A DNA stretch of 64,000 nucleotides from Azolla pinnata (lineage: Eukaryota > Streptophyta > Polypodiopsida > Salviniales > Salviniaceae): positions 41,650 to 105,649 of the forward strand of contig JBBBWG010032641.1 of the NCBI GenBank assembly GCA_037176905.1, given 5' to 3'. Below, one piece after another: positions 33,409 through 45,619 of the stretch; the first letter of the stretch is position 1, and the number at the start of each line of letters is the position of its first letter. The position numbers and the translations under genes are program-made. The notes below the pieces were generated by a model, which was given only the letters and a program-made list of their open reading frames with translations, was not told the origin of the DNA and ran no database searches.

Positions 33409-34500
33409 CGATTAACTAACCAGTAACAACTGACAATGGATAGAACCCGAAACGATCTCCATCTTAGAAGACATCACTTGATTCCACTGTCAAATGATCG
33501 GCAAGCACTTAATTTGAATCATTTTTGCAAGAAGTCTTAACACAGAAAATTAACCAATAAATATCAAAAAACAAGAAAAAATGTTCTCTCTTCATAGTAA
33601 GAAAACCACTTACTAGCTTATCATCTTCAAAATGTGCAACAAATATATTGTCTTTAAGTTCTTATACTATTTTTTCGAGATGATAACCAATTAATAGCTT
33701 TACTTGTGGAACTCGCGTCAAAGAAGGGGATAATAGCATGAATATACATACAAAAGGTATTACCAACATGAAATGTTTGTTCGAGGTTTAAACTCACAAT
33801 CATTTCGATAAAAGACATTATTACTCACCATTTTACTAACCTACTTATTACAATCTATATTGTAATTGTTAAAATATAAATATTATGATTTCTTAACTAA
33901 CTTGTCATCACCATTGGGCTCACTTCCAAGTGATACATTTCCTTAAAGGAGTATATGTGAGTTTATGTAGGCTATATACAGAGCTTTCACCCTTTTCACG
34001 GAACCGTTTCAGTTCAGTGCTAATATCTCAACGCTTTCGTGATATTGTAAGTCTCTTGATAATAAATATATTGTCTTTATGTTCTTATACTAATTTTCGT
34101 ATATTGTCATATTCTTGTCTTCGAGTCAATTGTCGTCTACGAGTTTCAGTTGTAACGTAAGCTATCTCTAGACATCCATATTATATCCCAAACTACAAAA
34201 CATAAGAGTGCAACACAATGGCGGTACTTCAACAATATCTTCCAACCACGTGCCTATCTATCCATGCATCAGAATGGTTCATATAGTGTAGCGACGAGAA
34301 AAGAAGGCGTATGATCGAGGGTACATCGAAATAGAATACTAGGAGGGCGAAGATGTGAGTATCAGGTGTGCAAGAAGAGCCTCAACAAATCCCCAATGCA
34401 TTGATTAGGTCAGCCCAAATCCTTATCGTGTCATGCAAATGAACCAAGAAGAAACCCTACCTGTTGCAACAGAAGATGACTGGGACAAAGGCCTCTAAGC
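33409..34500. other. AT-rich spacer
   Basis: No gene recognised. A short pair of related blocks, containing AATATATTGTCTTTA and GTTCTTATACTA, occurs at about 33640 and 34065. Confidence 0.4.
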
Positions 34501-34507
34501 ACATCTA

Positions 34508-34610
34508 ACCCTAAACCCTAAACCCTAAACCGGATGAAATGGTACTCGGGTAGAACCGGCACCCTAAACCGGATGAAATGGTACTGGGGTATAACCTGCA
34601 CGACAAGCGT
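34508..34610. repeat. Telomere-like CCCTAAA tract with a short duplication
   Basis: Three CCCTAAA units, then two copies of a block starting AAACCGGATGAAATGGTACT, the second again preceded by CCCTAAA. A small interstitial telomere-like island. Confidence 0.8.
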
Positions 34611-34922
34611 CTCATAGCACGCGAGATTGCCCTTAAAGTTTTCGAGCCAAAATCAAACACACAAAGACAGAACATTGTTTTGCAAAAAAGGATGTGACTT
34701 GTTAGAGCTCCTCCTTCTTCTTCCATTTAACTATATCTTACTATGTATATATAGAGTAAGATATACGTATCTTACTGTATGTACATATATACACGTACAT
34801 ACGTATGTATGCATGCATGTATGTACGGTATGCATGTGTGTAGGTAGTTTATGTCGGTTTGTATTTAAGTATATCTTACTGTATATATATGTACCGTATG
34901 CATGTATGCATGCGTGTGCGTA

Positions 34923-35098
34923 GCTTCTTCTTCTCCGCCTTCTTCTTCTTCTTCTTCTTCTTCGGAGCTTCTTCTTCTTCTTCTTCTTCTTCTTCTCGTT
35001 CTTCTTCTCCGCCTTCTTCTTCTTCTTCTTCTTCTTCTTCTTCTCGTTCTTCTTCTCCGCCTTCTTCTTCTTCTTCTTCTTCTTGTTCTTCTTCTCGT
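34923..35098. repeat. (CTT)n repeat with CTCCGCC and CTCGTT interruptions
   Basis: About 55 triplets, mainly CTT, with the interruptions spaced so that a larger unit of about 50 bases repeats. Frames through it (poly-Lys/Glu or poly-Ser/Leu) are artefacts. It lies where the leader of the gene at 36792 would be expected. Confidence 0.9.
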
Positions 35099-35109
35099 TC
35101 ACAACCTAC

Positions 35110-36786
35110 TGGGTGTGCTCTTTCCTGTATCTGGTTCCTCCAGTCTTTTCATCTGCTTCTCATCCTCCTGCCACAGGTCTAGCAAGGTAAGAAACGAAAC
35201 CGTATCGATCGATTCCTTGGAGTAAGGTCTAATTAATCAACAGCAGGGATGGAAGTGAATTTAGTTTTGAGGGTGAAATGCTAAGGATAAACTAATCATC
35301 AGCATGGATGGAAGTGACTTGGGTTTTTGACGGTGAAATGCTAACATCATTCTTTCATGGGAGAAACTACACAAGATTGCTTTTGCTTCTGCTTTTGGTA
35401 GACTTGATTGCTAACATCATTCTTTCTTCCAAGTAGACTTAAGCTCATGCTTTTGCTTCCTTTTAGTATCATGTAATTATTCTTATTTGCCTCCTTGTGC
35501 TGGTTTTTGATTCTTTGTTTGGTATTTTCTCCTATAATATACGTCTTATATTAAATATTTCCAATATATATAATTCTATTGTGTGCTTTGTTACTTGTGC
35601 ACATTGTGCTTGTTTTGGTTTATTTATCTTTGATTATTAATAGAAGTAATATTTGTTTAATTTGATTATGTGACAAAATGATATTTAGGAACTGGTTTAG
35701 CAGTTTCTAAAAGTTTTACTTCTTAATTGTTTTTACGTGATGAATTGAAGGGTTTTGTTCCAACATGCATGAAAGAGGGTTGTTCTTAACGTTTATCAAT
35801 TTTTCGGACTAGCTCTGTTGAAGAGCTCGTATGAGAGTTGGCTCAATTTAGTTAATGTTGTTTTTTCCAAATTTCTCAGCTCTAAAAAAACTAAGTATAG
35901 GATGATATTTTTTCATTTTTTGATATGTTTTATCCTTTTGTAATATGATTATTAATTTTTTGATTGAATGATTTTACGTAAGCTTTTCAATTTGTATGAT
36001 TTTCTTGAAGGTATCTATTATTGTGCTTTGCCTTGTATCCTATCGAAAATAAAACATTATATCTATTTGTGTATTTTACTGTTACATATTTTCTTTGCTT
36101 TTCCTTTCCCAGTTTGTTTCTCTAGCCATCTTCCTTCTTTTTATCTCTCCTTTTTTCACAATTTTTTTGACACATCTGTGCTGAATTATTGAATCTAACA
36201 CTTCATTTTTTGATCTCTTTGGAAGGTTGGTTATGTGGATGCTATTTTTCTTTTCAAATTTTCTCTCGTTTGGCTTTGTTCATTTTGATCACTATCAGAT
36301 TCCTTTGTTTTTTTCCTTTCAAATTTTAGTTCTACAAAATTTTTCATTAAAGGTTTTATTTTTAAAGTTATAAATGTGAAACTACTTCGGCATTTGCTGA
36401 AAATTTTGATTAAAAATTTTGCTTCTTAACATTTTCTTGTGCCATCTTTTTATTGGCTTTTGGGCTTGTATTTTTATAATTCTTTTATGTTTTCAATGGC
36501 TTGGTTGCTTGTCTGGAATCTGTGTTTTCCCATATTGATATCTCATAGTTTATACTAGCATGTATTCATATATATGTATGTATCATGTATTCCCATTTTT
36601 GTAATTACCATTTTTTTGCAATGTTTGTTAGGTGTCATCCATATTATAAGATCAAATACAATCAAGTAGGCACACATTGTACACATGCACGATGTATCTA
36701 TTTTATATATGCTTTGTAATATACATATATTTCTAGTTCTTAGCTTTTAGTTAAAGTAATTTTCCTTTAATTGTTTGACAATTCAG
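35110..36786 (+). promoter_or_regulatory. Probable leader, leader intron and upstream DNA of unknown gene 1
   Basis: A plausible untranslated exon ends at a GTAAGA donor near 35188 and could splice to the acceptor ending at 36786, five bases before the first ATG. The part from about 36430 to 36786 is clearly related to 42450-42807 upstream of the second paralogue. AT-rich, no other gene. Confidence 0.45.
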
Positions 36787-36791
36787 ATTTT

Positions 36792-39066
36792 ATGATGTCG
36801 TATTTTCATGGCCAAGCAATTGAAGTTGCGGAGGAGCAGATTGAAATGAAAAGACAGAGAATAGGGAGCCAATCGCTTATGGAGCTTAGCTTACTTCCTC
36901 CAAGTGATTTAACGGAAGATACATATATATTAAAATACCCTTTTATTAAGTTGTCTCACTCTAAAAATGTAGGGAAGTTTTCTACTTTAGAGTTTATGAA
37001 TTCAGAAGCATTAGTTAAATTTATAGACTACATATATCTAACAATCGAACCACATAAAGGATATTGGTATGGTTTAGATGGATTGGCTATGCCTATAGAG
37101 ATGAGTGATACACCTCTTCAACTTAGTTTTTTTGAGTGTTTTGTAAAATTGTCTAAATCTTATTTTTTATATAAAGAAAGGAAGAAAAATCAACGAGATT
37201 TAGAAAGAGATCAACCACAAATAAAAGAAGGAAGAAGAGATGAAAATGTAGATGAAGAGGAGATAATTCCAACTTATCTTGAAGTGGGAGAAAAGAGAGA
37301 GTTACAAATTAGTGATCAAGGAAGCAATTCTTCATCAGTTGAAGGATTAATTTTAAATCACGAGGGACGTTTAACGAAAGGTGTCCCAAATATCAGGGTA
37401 AAAACTGTTTCAAATGGATTTTTAAGGGAAAATAGTTATGAGCCATTCAACGAACGAACAGTTAGATCAGCTTCAAGAGAGAAGAAAGTAAGGACCACTG
37501 CCATTGTGGGGTTAAAAGATGATAAGTCGGTAAGCCTTTTATATTTTTTACAATAGTTCTGGCATAGAGTTTTGACATAATACTTTTAGATTATTTAATA
37601 TCGAAAGTGTACTAGCATATTCATGTAAACATGAGGAGGCGGGTTGATGCATAGATGTGAAGTTAGAGATATGTATGTATATATGTATGTATGTCAGCAC
37701 GTGATATGTGTGCCATGTGTCTAAATGTGTGTAGGCATGCGGTATGTAGTGGATGCATATAAACAAGTGATTCGTGTGGGGAAATGTGTCTGTAGGCATA
37801 TGTAGGATGAAGGTTTGTGTGCATTATATTGATGCACAGATTTATATATGCATGCATGTGATATGTATATAGTTGTGTAAATGCATAGAAGAAAGATAGG
37901 TCGATTGATGTACGGAGATAATAAATATTGCAACTGAGTCTTTTTCAAAATGATTTTGGTTAACCTTGTAGATACGAGAGTCCGAGAGGGGATACTTTGA
38001 AGTTTCGGCATATGGAATTGAGGAAGCTTTAGAAAATTTAGCCATACATAGAGGGAAAGAAATCTCTCTCTTATTATGTGGAAATGAAATATGGGGTTGT
38101 GGAACTTTAATAGTACACAATGTTGTTACGATAGCGAGTGATGGTACGTTACAAGTCGACGAAGATGAAGATGGGGGTGAGTCTGAAAAGATTTTCGAGG
38201 AGACGGTTAAACAATGTCGCAAGTATATGTCAGATACTAAATCGAGCTATACCCCCGGAAGACATGCCATTGGAGAATTGCGAATCACTGAAGAGGTAAT
38301 TGTTATTCTAGTATTTTTCGCTAGCTGTAAATATATAAGTTATTATGCCTTAATATTACGAATAAAAATTATCTTGAATCTTGGTGGTGGTTGTGCTCTT
38401 ATATTAATGATGAAGTGGAATGTATATGATATTTCTATGACCTAGATATTTCTTGAATTACATCCTAAGGTCTTCAAAATTTGTAATATGTATAGGTTTT
38501 TGTTAATTTAGTTGTTTTCATACCCATATTTGTTTGCATTTTGCTAACTAGTTAAGGATATTTTGTTTTTTGTATTTAGTTGCGCCTTTCGTTAATTAGT
38601 TAACGATATTTTGTTTTTGGTATTTAGTTGCTATAAGATTATAACTTTGTAAGTGTATAGTTATGTCTTGCTATGTGCTTGGTTTTTATAAGTTATGTTG
38701 TTACAATAGAAACATTGAATTATTTTATTACATTTTGATAAACTAGGTGTATAAACGATCGTGGTCTTATACAGACATTTACTTTGGAAATTATTTATTG
38801 ATACAATCCTTGCTTCGAATTACTCTTGGGGATTCAATTTTGAAGGTAAATAAAAATAGAATTTTAAACAATTTAAATCATTGGATAAAGAGATGTTTAC
38901 ATAAATAGGTTTTGTTATGTAGATCAATGGTGATGATGCGCGTCAAATTATAGAGATATGTAAGGACCAAGACTTGCGCATTATAAAACAATTCGAGAAA
39001 TGTGGTAACTTGCAAAGAGATGCTATTAATGCTTGGAAACGACTGACTACTTTTGAAGAGAATTAA
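36792..39066 (+). CDS. Unknown paralogous protein, copy 1
   Basis: Exons 36792-37529, 37972-38295, 38747-38845 and 38923-39066, all junctions phase 0, give 434 residues. I do not recognise the family. Visible: a basic, possibly nuclear-localising patch near the N-terminus (KRQRIG), a hydrophobic/aromatic conserved block (KYPFIKLS, VGKFSTLEFM, FIDYIYLTIE, HKGYWYGLDGLA), a charged, Ser-rich variable middle, then in exon 2 ISLLLCGNEIWGCGTL, TIASDGT, an acidic run and PGRHAIGELRI, and a helical end (DARQIIEICKDQDLR). No signal peptide or membrane segment. Intact frames and identical exon phases in both copies argue that the protein is made and selected. The ATG at 36792 is the first after the acceptor at 36786; a second ATG follows immediately. 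Confidence 0.8.
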
Positions 39067-40079
39067 AAAAATTGTTAAGAGTAATGTACTTAAAACTCTT
39101 CTGATTTTGTAGAGATTGTCTCTTATATACATTTACGTACCCTTGATCGTGGATTGAAATTATCGAGTTTGCATGTTTTTTGTTCTCATTGGTGCCACGC
39201 TAGATCCTTCTGGTAGTAGTGATCGTTGTTTTGGTGTATCTAGTTAGGATTACTTTTTTCTTATAAGATATTTAGTTAAGCTTGAGAGAGTTAACTTATT
39301 CTTACCAAATCTTGGATGTGTACATTGTGTATATGTGTTTGTCCCTCTAGATTTCTTTAGACACCTCATGTATTGATATATGCATGCATACACGTACATA
39401 TATATACATATAGAATATATATAGAGTAGTGGGACATATATTTTCTTTAAATTCTTTTTTGTGATATTTTTATCACTTTTTCACCCGCTTTTTTTAGTCT
39501 CTCCTTTTTCATTTTTCTTTATGTTTTGTTTGTTTTGGATGGTTTTGTGGGTTTTTGCTTTCCAAATGGTGTCTCTCGTGTTTGGTTAGTCTCATATCTT
39601 GTTTAAGTTGATCTTTTACTAATGATATTTGTTTGTGTGTGTGTGTGTGTGTATGTTACATAAGTCATACACATTGTACTACGTTTGTGCAAGGGCTGTT
39701 AGCCATCATTATATTGAAATGTGTGTAAACATGTAGCTATGTGTGTGTATGTGTGTGGATTGTAGATATGCACATCATGGATGAATGTGTATATGTATTA
39801 TATTTATTTAGTTGGTTTTCTTTTTATATTGAGATGTTGTCCTTGGCAGCCAATTTTTATTACCATTTTATTTCGCCATCTTTTTATTTGCTTTTGGGCT
39901 TGATTACAAATCTCCTTCTCTCTCTCTCTCTTGTTTTTGGATTTCTTTTATGCTTTCTTTGGCTGTGGTTTGCTTGGGTGGAATCTGTGTTTTTTCAAAT
40001 GATATTTTACAAATGCTTATGCACATGTAGTATCGACATTTCTAATGCATAGTTTTAAGCTGTGCCTTTGATTGTTTGA
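39067..40079. other. Spacer with a partial third copy of the unknown-gene upstream region
   Basis: The part 39865-40020 resembles 36447-36540 (upstream of copy 1) and 42458-42560 (upstream of copy 2): GCCATCTTTTTATTTGCTTT, then a TTCTTTTATG block and GGAATCTGTGTTTT. No coding exon follows it. A TG microsatellite lies at about 39630-39652. Confidence 0.6.
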
Positions 40080-40199
40080 TAGTCATGCTTTCATGCTTTC
40101 ATTTCGACTTCCCTACCTACGAGCGGAGCTGATATTGCTAATTGGTGCGACTCGCTCGCATAAGCATGTGATGAATGTCAGGTCATACAATGGGTGTGT

Positions 40200-40840
40200 G
40201 ACAATTTTGGGTTCAAAGCTCTTCTACATGTAACCCTAAATCTAAGCCGTAAGCCCTAAACCCTCAGCCCGAAGCTCCGAGCCCTAAACCCTAAACCCTA
40301 AACCATAATGTTTTGCTTCAGTTTCGTAATAGGTGGGAAAGGAATAAATGGAGAGGAAACGATACCAAGTTTGAAGCTCTTGTACATGTAACCCGAAAAC
40401 TTAAGCCCTTAGATCTAAGCCCTAAACCCAAAGCCCTAAGATCTAAGCCCTAAACACTAAAGTGTAATGTTTTTGCTTCAGTTTGCAATAGGTGTTAAAA
40501 GGAATACATGAAGAAGAATCAATACTAGGCTCGAAGCTCTTCTACACGTAACCTAAATTGTAAGCACTAGGCCCTAAGCCCTAACCCTAACCCTAACCCT
40601 AACCCTAACCTAACCTAACCTAACCCTAAACCAGAAGGTTCTGCTTCCAATTCTGCAGCATTAAGGAAAGGAATATTCCTTGCAAAAGGAAGGAACGAAG
40701 AGGAATCGACGCTGCGCTCTTCAACGTATTATGGGTTCGAAGCTCTTCAACATGTAAACCCTAAGCCCTGAGCGTTGAGCCCATAAGCCCAGAAGCCCGA
40801 AACCCTAACCCCTAACCCTAAACTGCTTATGTTTCAAATA
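40200..40840. repeat. Telomere-like higher-order array A
   Basis: Four units of about 150-200 bases. Each has a block like GAAGCTCTTCTACATGTAAC (at about 40220, 40374, 40535 and 40739), then CCCTAAA/CCCTAAG-type heptamers, then a block ending GTTTTGCTTCAGTTT and a GAAAGGAATA stretch. One unit has pure hexamers and pentamers (CCCTAA and CCTAA) at 40580-40625. Confidence 0.85.
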
Positions 40841-40849
40841 AGCAGAGCA

Positions 40850-41248
40850 GGTGCGAAAGGAATATTCCCATTTGAAAGGAGCATCTCGCAAAACAAACGA
40901 AAAAAGAGAAGAAGAAGAAGAAGAAGAAGATGAAGAAGACGAAGAAGATGAAGAAGACGAAGAAGATGAAGAAGAAGAAGACAAAACCTATTTCCAGTAC
41001 ACAGACAGAGACGCAGATCGAACAACAGCAGCAGCAGCAGCAGCAGCAGCGCCATAGCTTCTCTCCGCCATAGCTTCTCTCCGCCATAGCTTCCACTACA
41101 CAGACAGAGACGCAGATCGAACAACAGCAGCAGCAGCAGCAGCGCCATAGCTTCTCTCCGCCATAGCTTCCAGTACACGGACAGAGACGCAGATCGAACA
41201 ACAGCAGCAGCAGCAGCGCCATAGCTTCTCTCCGCCATAACTTCTCAG
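40850..41248 (+). promoter_or_regulatory. Probable leader exon A, for unknown gene 2
   Basis: A GAA/GAT-rich stretch (40905-40982) is followed by three copies of a block with ACAGACAGAGACGCAGATCG, a CAG tract and GCCATAGCTTCTC (starts near 40995, 41094 and 41171; spacing 99 and 77). It ends at CTTCTCAG with a GTAGGG donor at 41249. Splicing to the acceptor ending at 42807 would put it on the mRNA of the gene at 42818. Frames through the block (poly-Ala, poly-Cys, poly-Leu) are repeat artefacts. Confidence 0.5.
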
Positions 41249-41454
41249 GTAGGGAAGACAGACTCCTCTCTCCTTCTTTTGCTTCTCTCGTTTCTGCGTT
41301 TCCTGTGTTGTTTTCTTTGCTTCCTTCTCCTGCCGTTCTGCTAGTCTGTCTGCCGCTACTTCCCGTGCCATGTTTTGTTCTGTTGTTATGTGCTGTGCAC
41401 AGAAACCATCGCCGTTTGCACCTTTCTCCTGTTGCCCGCTCCATCGCCGTAAGC

Positions 41455-41540
41455 CTGCAGAAACGATACGCTCGAGGACTCTATTCGATCACTCGATCGG
41501 ATGATCGAATCAGAGTCCTCGAGAATGTCCGTTTCTGCAG
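41455..41540. ncRNA. 86-base near-perfect hairpin, possible small-RNA precursor
   Basis: Starts and ends with CTGCAG. The left arm reads CTGCAGAAACGATACGCTCG onwards and the right arm is its reverse complement with a few mismatches; the shared core CTCGAGGACTCT and ATTCGATCA pair over about 38 bases with a short loop around CTCGATCGG. It lies in the leader intron of copy A. The corresponding part of copy B has no such hairpin. Length and pairing fit a plant miRNA-type or other small-RNA precursor, but there is no expression evidence. Confidence 0.4.
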
Positions 41541-42817
41541 AAACGATCGTCGTCGTTGTCTCCTTCTTCTTGCTAGCATCTGCTCATGCTCACACTCACA
41601 GCTGCTGTTTGTACATCCACTGCTGAGTGTTTTCTACAGTTGTTTGTTTCGGAGAGAGAGCCCTAAAGTCATTAAAAACGCCTCGAGAATTAGACGTTTT
41701 AAATGGTCCTCCCAATAGACACTTCGAAGAATTTCCCCCCGCACAATCCATTACAGTGTTGCAAGATCATCGATCACATTTGGATCTAATTTGGAATCAT
41801 GCGACAGAGAATCGTGGATCCACCAAAAGCAGGCCATACAATAAGAGAACCATCAAGACTCTTCTAATCTCTCACTGGCCTAAACTTGGTAGATCATTAT
41901 TATTATGTGCGGTGCCGTCACAACAGAAACACATTACATTTTGATGAGGTCTATTATTCCATACTGTTTATTCCGTTAGATTTGAGCCGTTGGACCCGTC
42001 CTTCTCCACGTCACATCTCGGATTTCTTCGCATCTTTTTATCGTACTTCGCATTCGCAATTCGCGGTTGTGAAATGAAAAGCAGCGCAATTCATAGTTCA
42101 CGCGTATGACGAATAGCGTAAGGAAGCATCGGTTTCCTCATATCTATGTGGTAATAATGCCCATTTTACCCACATGCTTTGTAAGCATAGTTCTTCACCT
42201 CCTGCTATTGCAATTTTCATATAGATTGGGTTGAATTATTTCTGTGAGATGGTTATTTGAATAGTAACCAACACATCAAAAGCACATGGATTTTGCTGGT
42301 GTATTCTCTGTGCATGTATATGGGACGGTGTCCTATTCTTTCTGATTGTGATGTGTGTGTGTGGATTTTATATATGCTCATCCTGAATGTTCATTGTATT
42401 TAATTATTTGCTTTTTTTTTCATAATCTGTTTTTTGCCTTGGGTTGCCAATCTTTTGTCATCTTCTTATTTGCTTTTAGGTTTGTTTAGAGATATCCCTC
42501 TCTCTGTTTTGTTTTTAGAGTTCTTTTATGTCCTTTTTTTTATTGGCTTGGTTCAATGGAAATTGTGATTTTTAAGATGATATAGATAAACACAAATGTA
42601 TACTATTGTATATCTATATATATGTATTTATTATTGCTACGTTTTTTGTTCAATGATTGTTATGTGTATTCCATATTCTAACATTAAGTAAAATTGAGTT
42701 GACACACATGTACTTGTATCGTGTGTATCTCTAAGCCTTGTACACAAGGATACACATATTTCTAGTGCTTAATTTTGGGAAGTAATTTACATTTGATTGT
42801 TTGGCAGTGATTTTGCA

Positions 42818-45071
42818 ATGTTTCCCTTTCGTCACAAACAAGTCGAAGATTTAGAAGAACAAAGTGAAACGAAACGAAGAAAAGTAGGGGGCCAATCTCC
42901 TAGGCATCCTAGTTCACTTCCACCAAGTGCTTTAACCAAAGACACATTTTTATTAAAATATCCCTTTATTAAGTTGTCTCGCCCGAATAATGTAGGGAAG
43001 TTTTCTACTTTAGAGTTTATAGATTCAGAAGCATTAGTCATTTTCATAGATTACATATACTTAACAATAGAATCACACAAAGGATATTGGTATTCAGTAG
43101 ATGGCTTAGCGTTTTCTAAGGAGATGAGTAGTAGACCACTTGAGCTTAGTTTTTTTGAATGTTTTGCAAAACTATCAAAATCTTTTTTTTTATATAAAGA
43201 AAGTAAAAGAAAAAGCCTAGGTTTAGAGACAGGGCAACCACAAATAGATGAAGAGGAGATAACTCCGACATATTTAGAAGTGAGAGAAAAGAGAGAGCTT
43301 GATGAAGGAAGCAGTTCTGGAAGCAGTTCTCAAAGTAGTTATCGAAGCAGTTTTGAAGCTGTTGAAGGATTAATTTTGAATTACGAAGGACATATCGCAA
43401 AAGGTGTCCACGGCGTCCCAGATATGACAATAAGGACTTTTGCAAAGGGATTTTTAAGGGGAAGAGATAATAAATTTGAAGAAACAACGGTGCAAGCAGC
43501 TTTAAGAATGAAAAAATTAAAGACTACTGCCATTGTAGAGTTTAAAGATGATTATTTGGTAAGTCTTTTAATATTTCTTTATACTAATGTCAACATTATT
43601 TTTTGAAAATTTTCTTTTAGGTTATAAAAATATACAAAAGGGCACAAACATATTCATATGCGTGGATAAATATAAACATGATGTATGGATAAATGTAAAC
43701 ATGATGTATAGATGTACAATATGTGAAGTGAGGTATATGTATGTATTCATGAATGTGATATGTGTATCATGTGTTTAAATGTGTGAAGCATGCAAGGATA
43801 TTTGTATGTGTGCATGATTGGTATATGTATGTGAATAGGTGATTTGCGTGGATAAATGTGTGTGTAGGCATATGCAAGGGATGAATGTTTGTGTGAATTA
43901 TATTGATGCACAGATGGATGTATGCAACCATGTGATATGTGATGTGGCTGTGTAAATGCATAAATGTAGGTAGAAAATTGGGAAATTGTGTACGGATAGA
44001 TTTATGTAGGGAAAAGATAGGTCTATTGATGCATGGAGATAATCAAATTTGATTTTTTTATGATGTTTCTTAACCTTGTAGATTCGATTGTCTGAGTCGG
44101 CCTACTTTCAAGCTTCGGCATATGCAATTGAGCAAGCATTGGAAAATTTGGATTTACATAGAGGACAAGAAATCTCTCTATTACTATGTGGAAATGAAGT
44201 ATGGCGTTGTGGCACTTTGATAGTAAATAATGTTTTTACAATCGCAAGCGATGGTACAGTCCAAGTCGATGAAGATGAAAATAGGGGTGAGTGTGAAAAG
44301 GTTCTTCAGGAGAAGGTTGAACAACTTCGCAAGTATATGTCAGATTCTGAAGTGACCTATCATCCTGGAAGGCATGCAATTGGAGAATTGCGAATCAAAG
44401 AACAGGTAAGTGTTATTTTAGTGTTTTTTGGTAATAATATTATTTATTTTGTTTATATTTTTTAAATATTATGATTAAATATTAAATATTGTGATCTTAT
44501 TTTTATGACCAAGATATTTCTTGGGCTTTATCTTAAGTGTTTCAAAATATAATTTTTTATTAATCAACTTGTTTTAATACTAATATTGTTTTTATAATTA
44601 GTTAATAATATTTTGTTTTTAGTATTTAATTGTTATAAAGTTATAACTTTGTGTGATAAGTTTATAATTATGTCTTGCTATGTGTTTTAATTCTTTTAAA
44701 CTTATTGTTATAATAAAAAGATTGAATTGTTAAATTACATTTGGATGAATTAGGTATATAAAAGGGCGTGGTCTTATACGAATATTTTGTATGAAAATTA
44801 TTTATTTATACAATCCTTGCTACGAATTACTCTCGGTGATTCAATTTTGAAGGTCAGTAAAGATTGAAATTTTAAATAATTTAAGTTATTGGACAAGGAA
44901 ATGTTTAAAAAGGTTATAATAATATGTTTTGTTATGTAGATCAATGCCGATGATGCACGTCAAATTATACAAATATGTAAGGAGGAGGACTCGCGCATTT
45001 TAGAGGAAATCAATAAATGTGGTGATATACAACTATACAATGTTAATGCTTGGAAACGATTGACTAATTAA
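42818..45071 (+). CDS. Unknown paralogous protein, copy 2
   Basis: Exons 42818-43558, 44082-44405, 44754-44852 and 44940-45071 with the same phase 0 borders as copy 1 give 431 residues. In exon 2 I count 77 of 108 residues identical to copy 1. The basic patch is clearer here (ETKRRKVGG, a classical nuclear localisation pattern). Conserved blocks are KYPFIKLS, VGKFSTLEF, FIDYIYLTIE, KGYWYSVDGLA, LELSFFECF, EISLLLCGNE, PGRHAIGELRI and NYLFIQSLLRITLGDSILK. The middle has a Ser/Gly-rich insert absent from copy 1. The introns are also related between copies, so the duplication covered the whole gene. Function unknown; a nuclear role is an inference from the basic patch only. Confidence 0.8.
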
Positions 45072-45609
45072 TGTACTCGAACTCTGTTTATTATGTAAAG
45101 TGATCTTTTTTGCTTTGGATCAAGTGCAATTACTTATTGTAGGTCGTGTACTGGAATCATTGATCTTGCACAAGTTGTTTTTATTTAGCTTGTGCAAAAT
45201 GACCCAACAGTTGTGGAACCAAAGTCTTTCGAGAGACAACCAAGTATAGACTCACAAGCTAAATTGGCTAGTAAGTTAGATCGTTTGTAGCACCAAGCAA
45301 GTTCCAAAATATATTGTTAGAATGTGATTTGTTAAGGTCTCGTCTCGATGGTAGAAGTAAACAATGTACCAACCAAAATAAAACATGGGAGGTCTGAGTG
45401 GAAGATGCATCCACAAAGCAGTCTTACGAATGAACGGGAGACCCTCAGAGACATTGTCACGCAGTTCACAGAAAGAAGATAGTGGCTCACATTTGATCAT
45501 CCTTGTAAGTACTTCACCATTGCCAGTGGAGTTTCTACGTTTCGGTGCAATTCACATGCACAAGCATTCGATAATTGCCGGTCCCATACAATCCAAGTTT
45601 GGTAATTAT
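45072..45609. other. Spacer after unknown gene 2
   Basis: Probably 3' untranslated region and spacer; no gene recognised. It is not clearly similar to the spacer after copy 1. Confidence 0.4.
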
Positions 45610-45619
45610 GATACATAAC

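Larger units (their letters stand above)
40080..42350 (+). repeat. Duplicated segment, copy A (array + leader + leader intron)
   Basis: This segment matches 45610-48605 in order: telomere-like higher-order units, a GAA-rich stretch, a leader ending in GCCATAGCTTCTC blocks and a GTAGG donor, a pyrimidine-rich stretch with TTCCTGTGTTGTTTTCTTTG, then the block GTAATAATGCCCATTTT to AACACATCAAAAG. Similarity is high over several hundred bases. Confidence 0.9.

Noticed and set aside
34731-35102. Poly-Lys/Glu and poly-Ser/Leu frames in the CTT tract
   Set aside because: Pure microsatellite translation in both directions; no non-repetitive coding part.
40827-41444. Long minus-strand frame with poly-Leu, poly-Cys and SYGGEKLW repeats
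   Set aside because: It translates the CAG and GCCATAGCTTCTC repeats of leader A in reverse; the matching region in copy B keeps a different frame.
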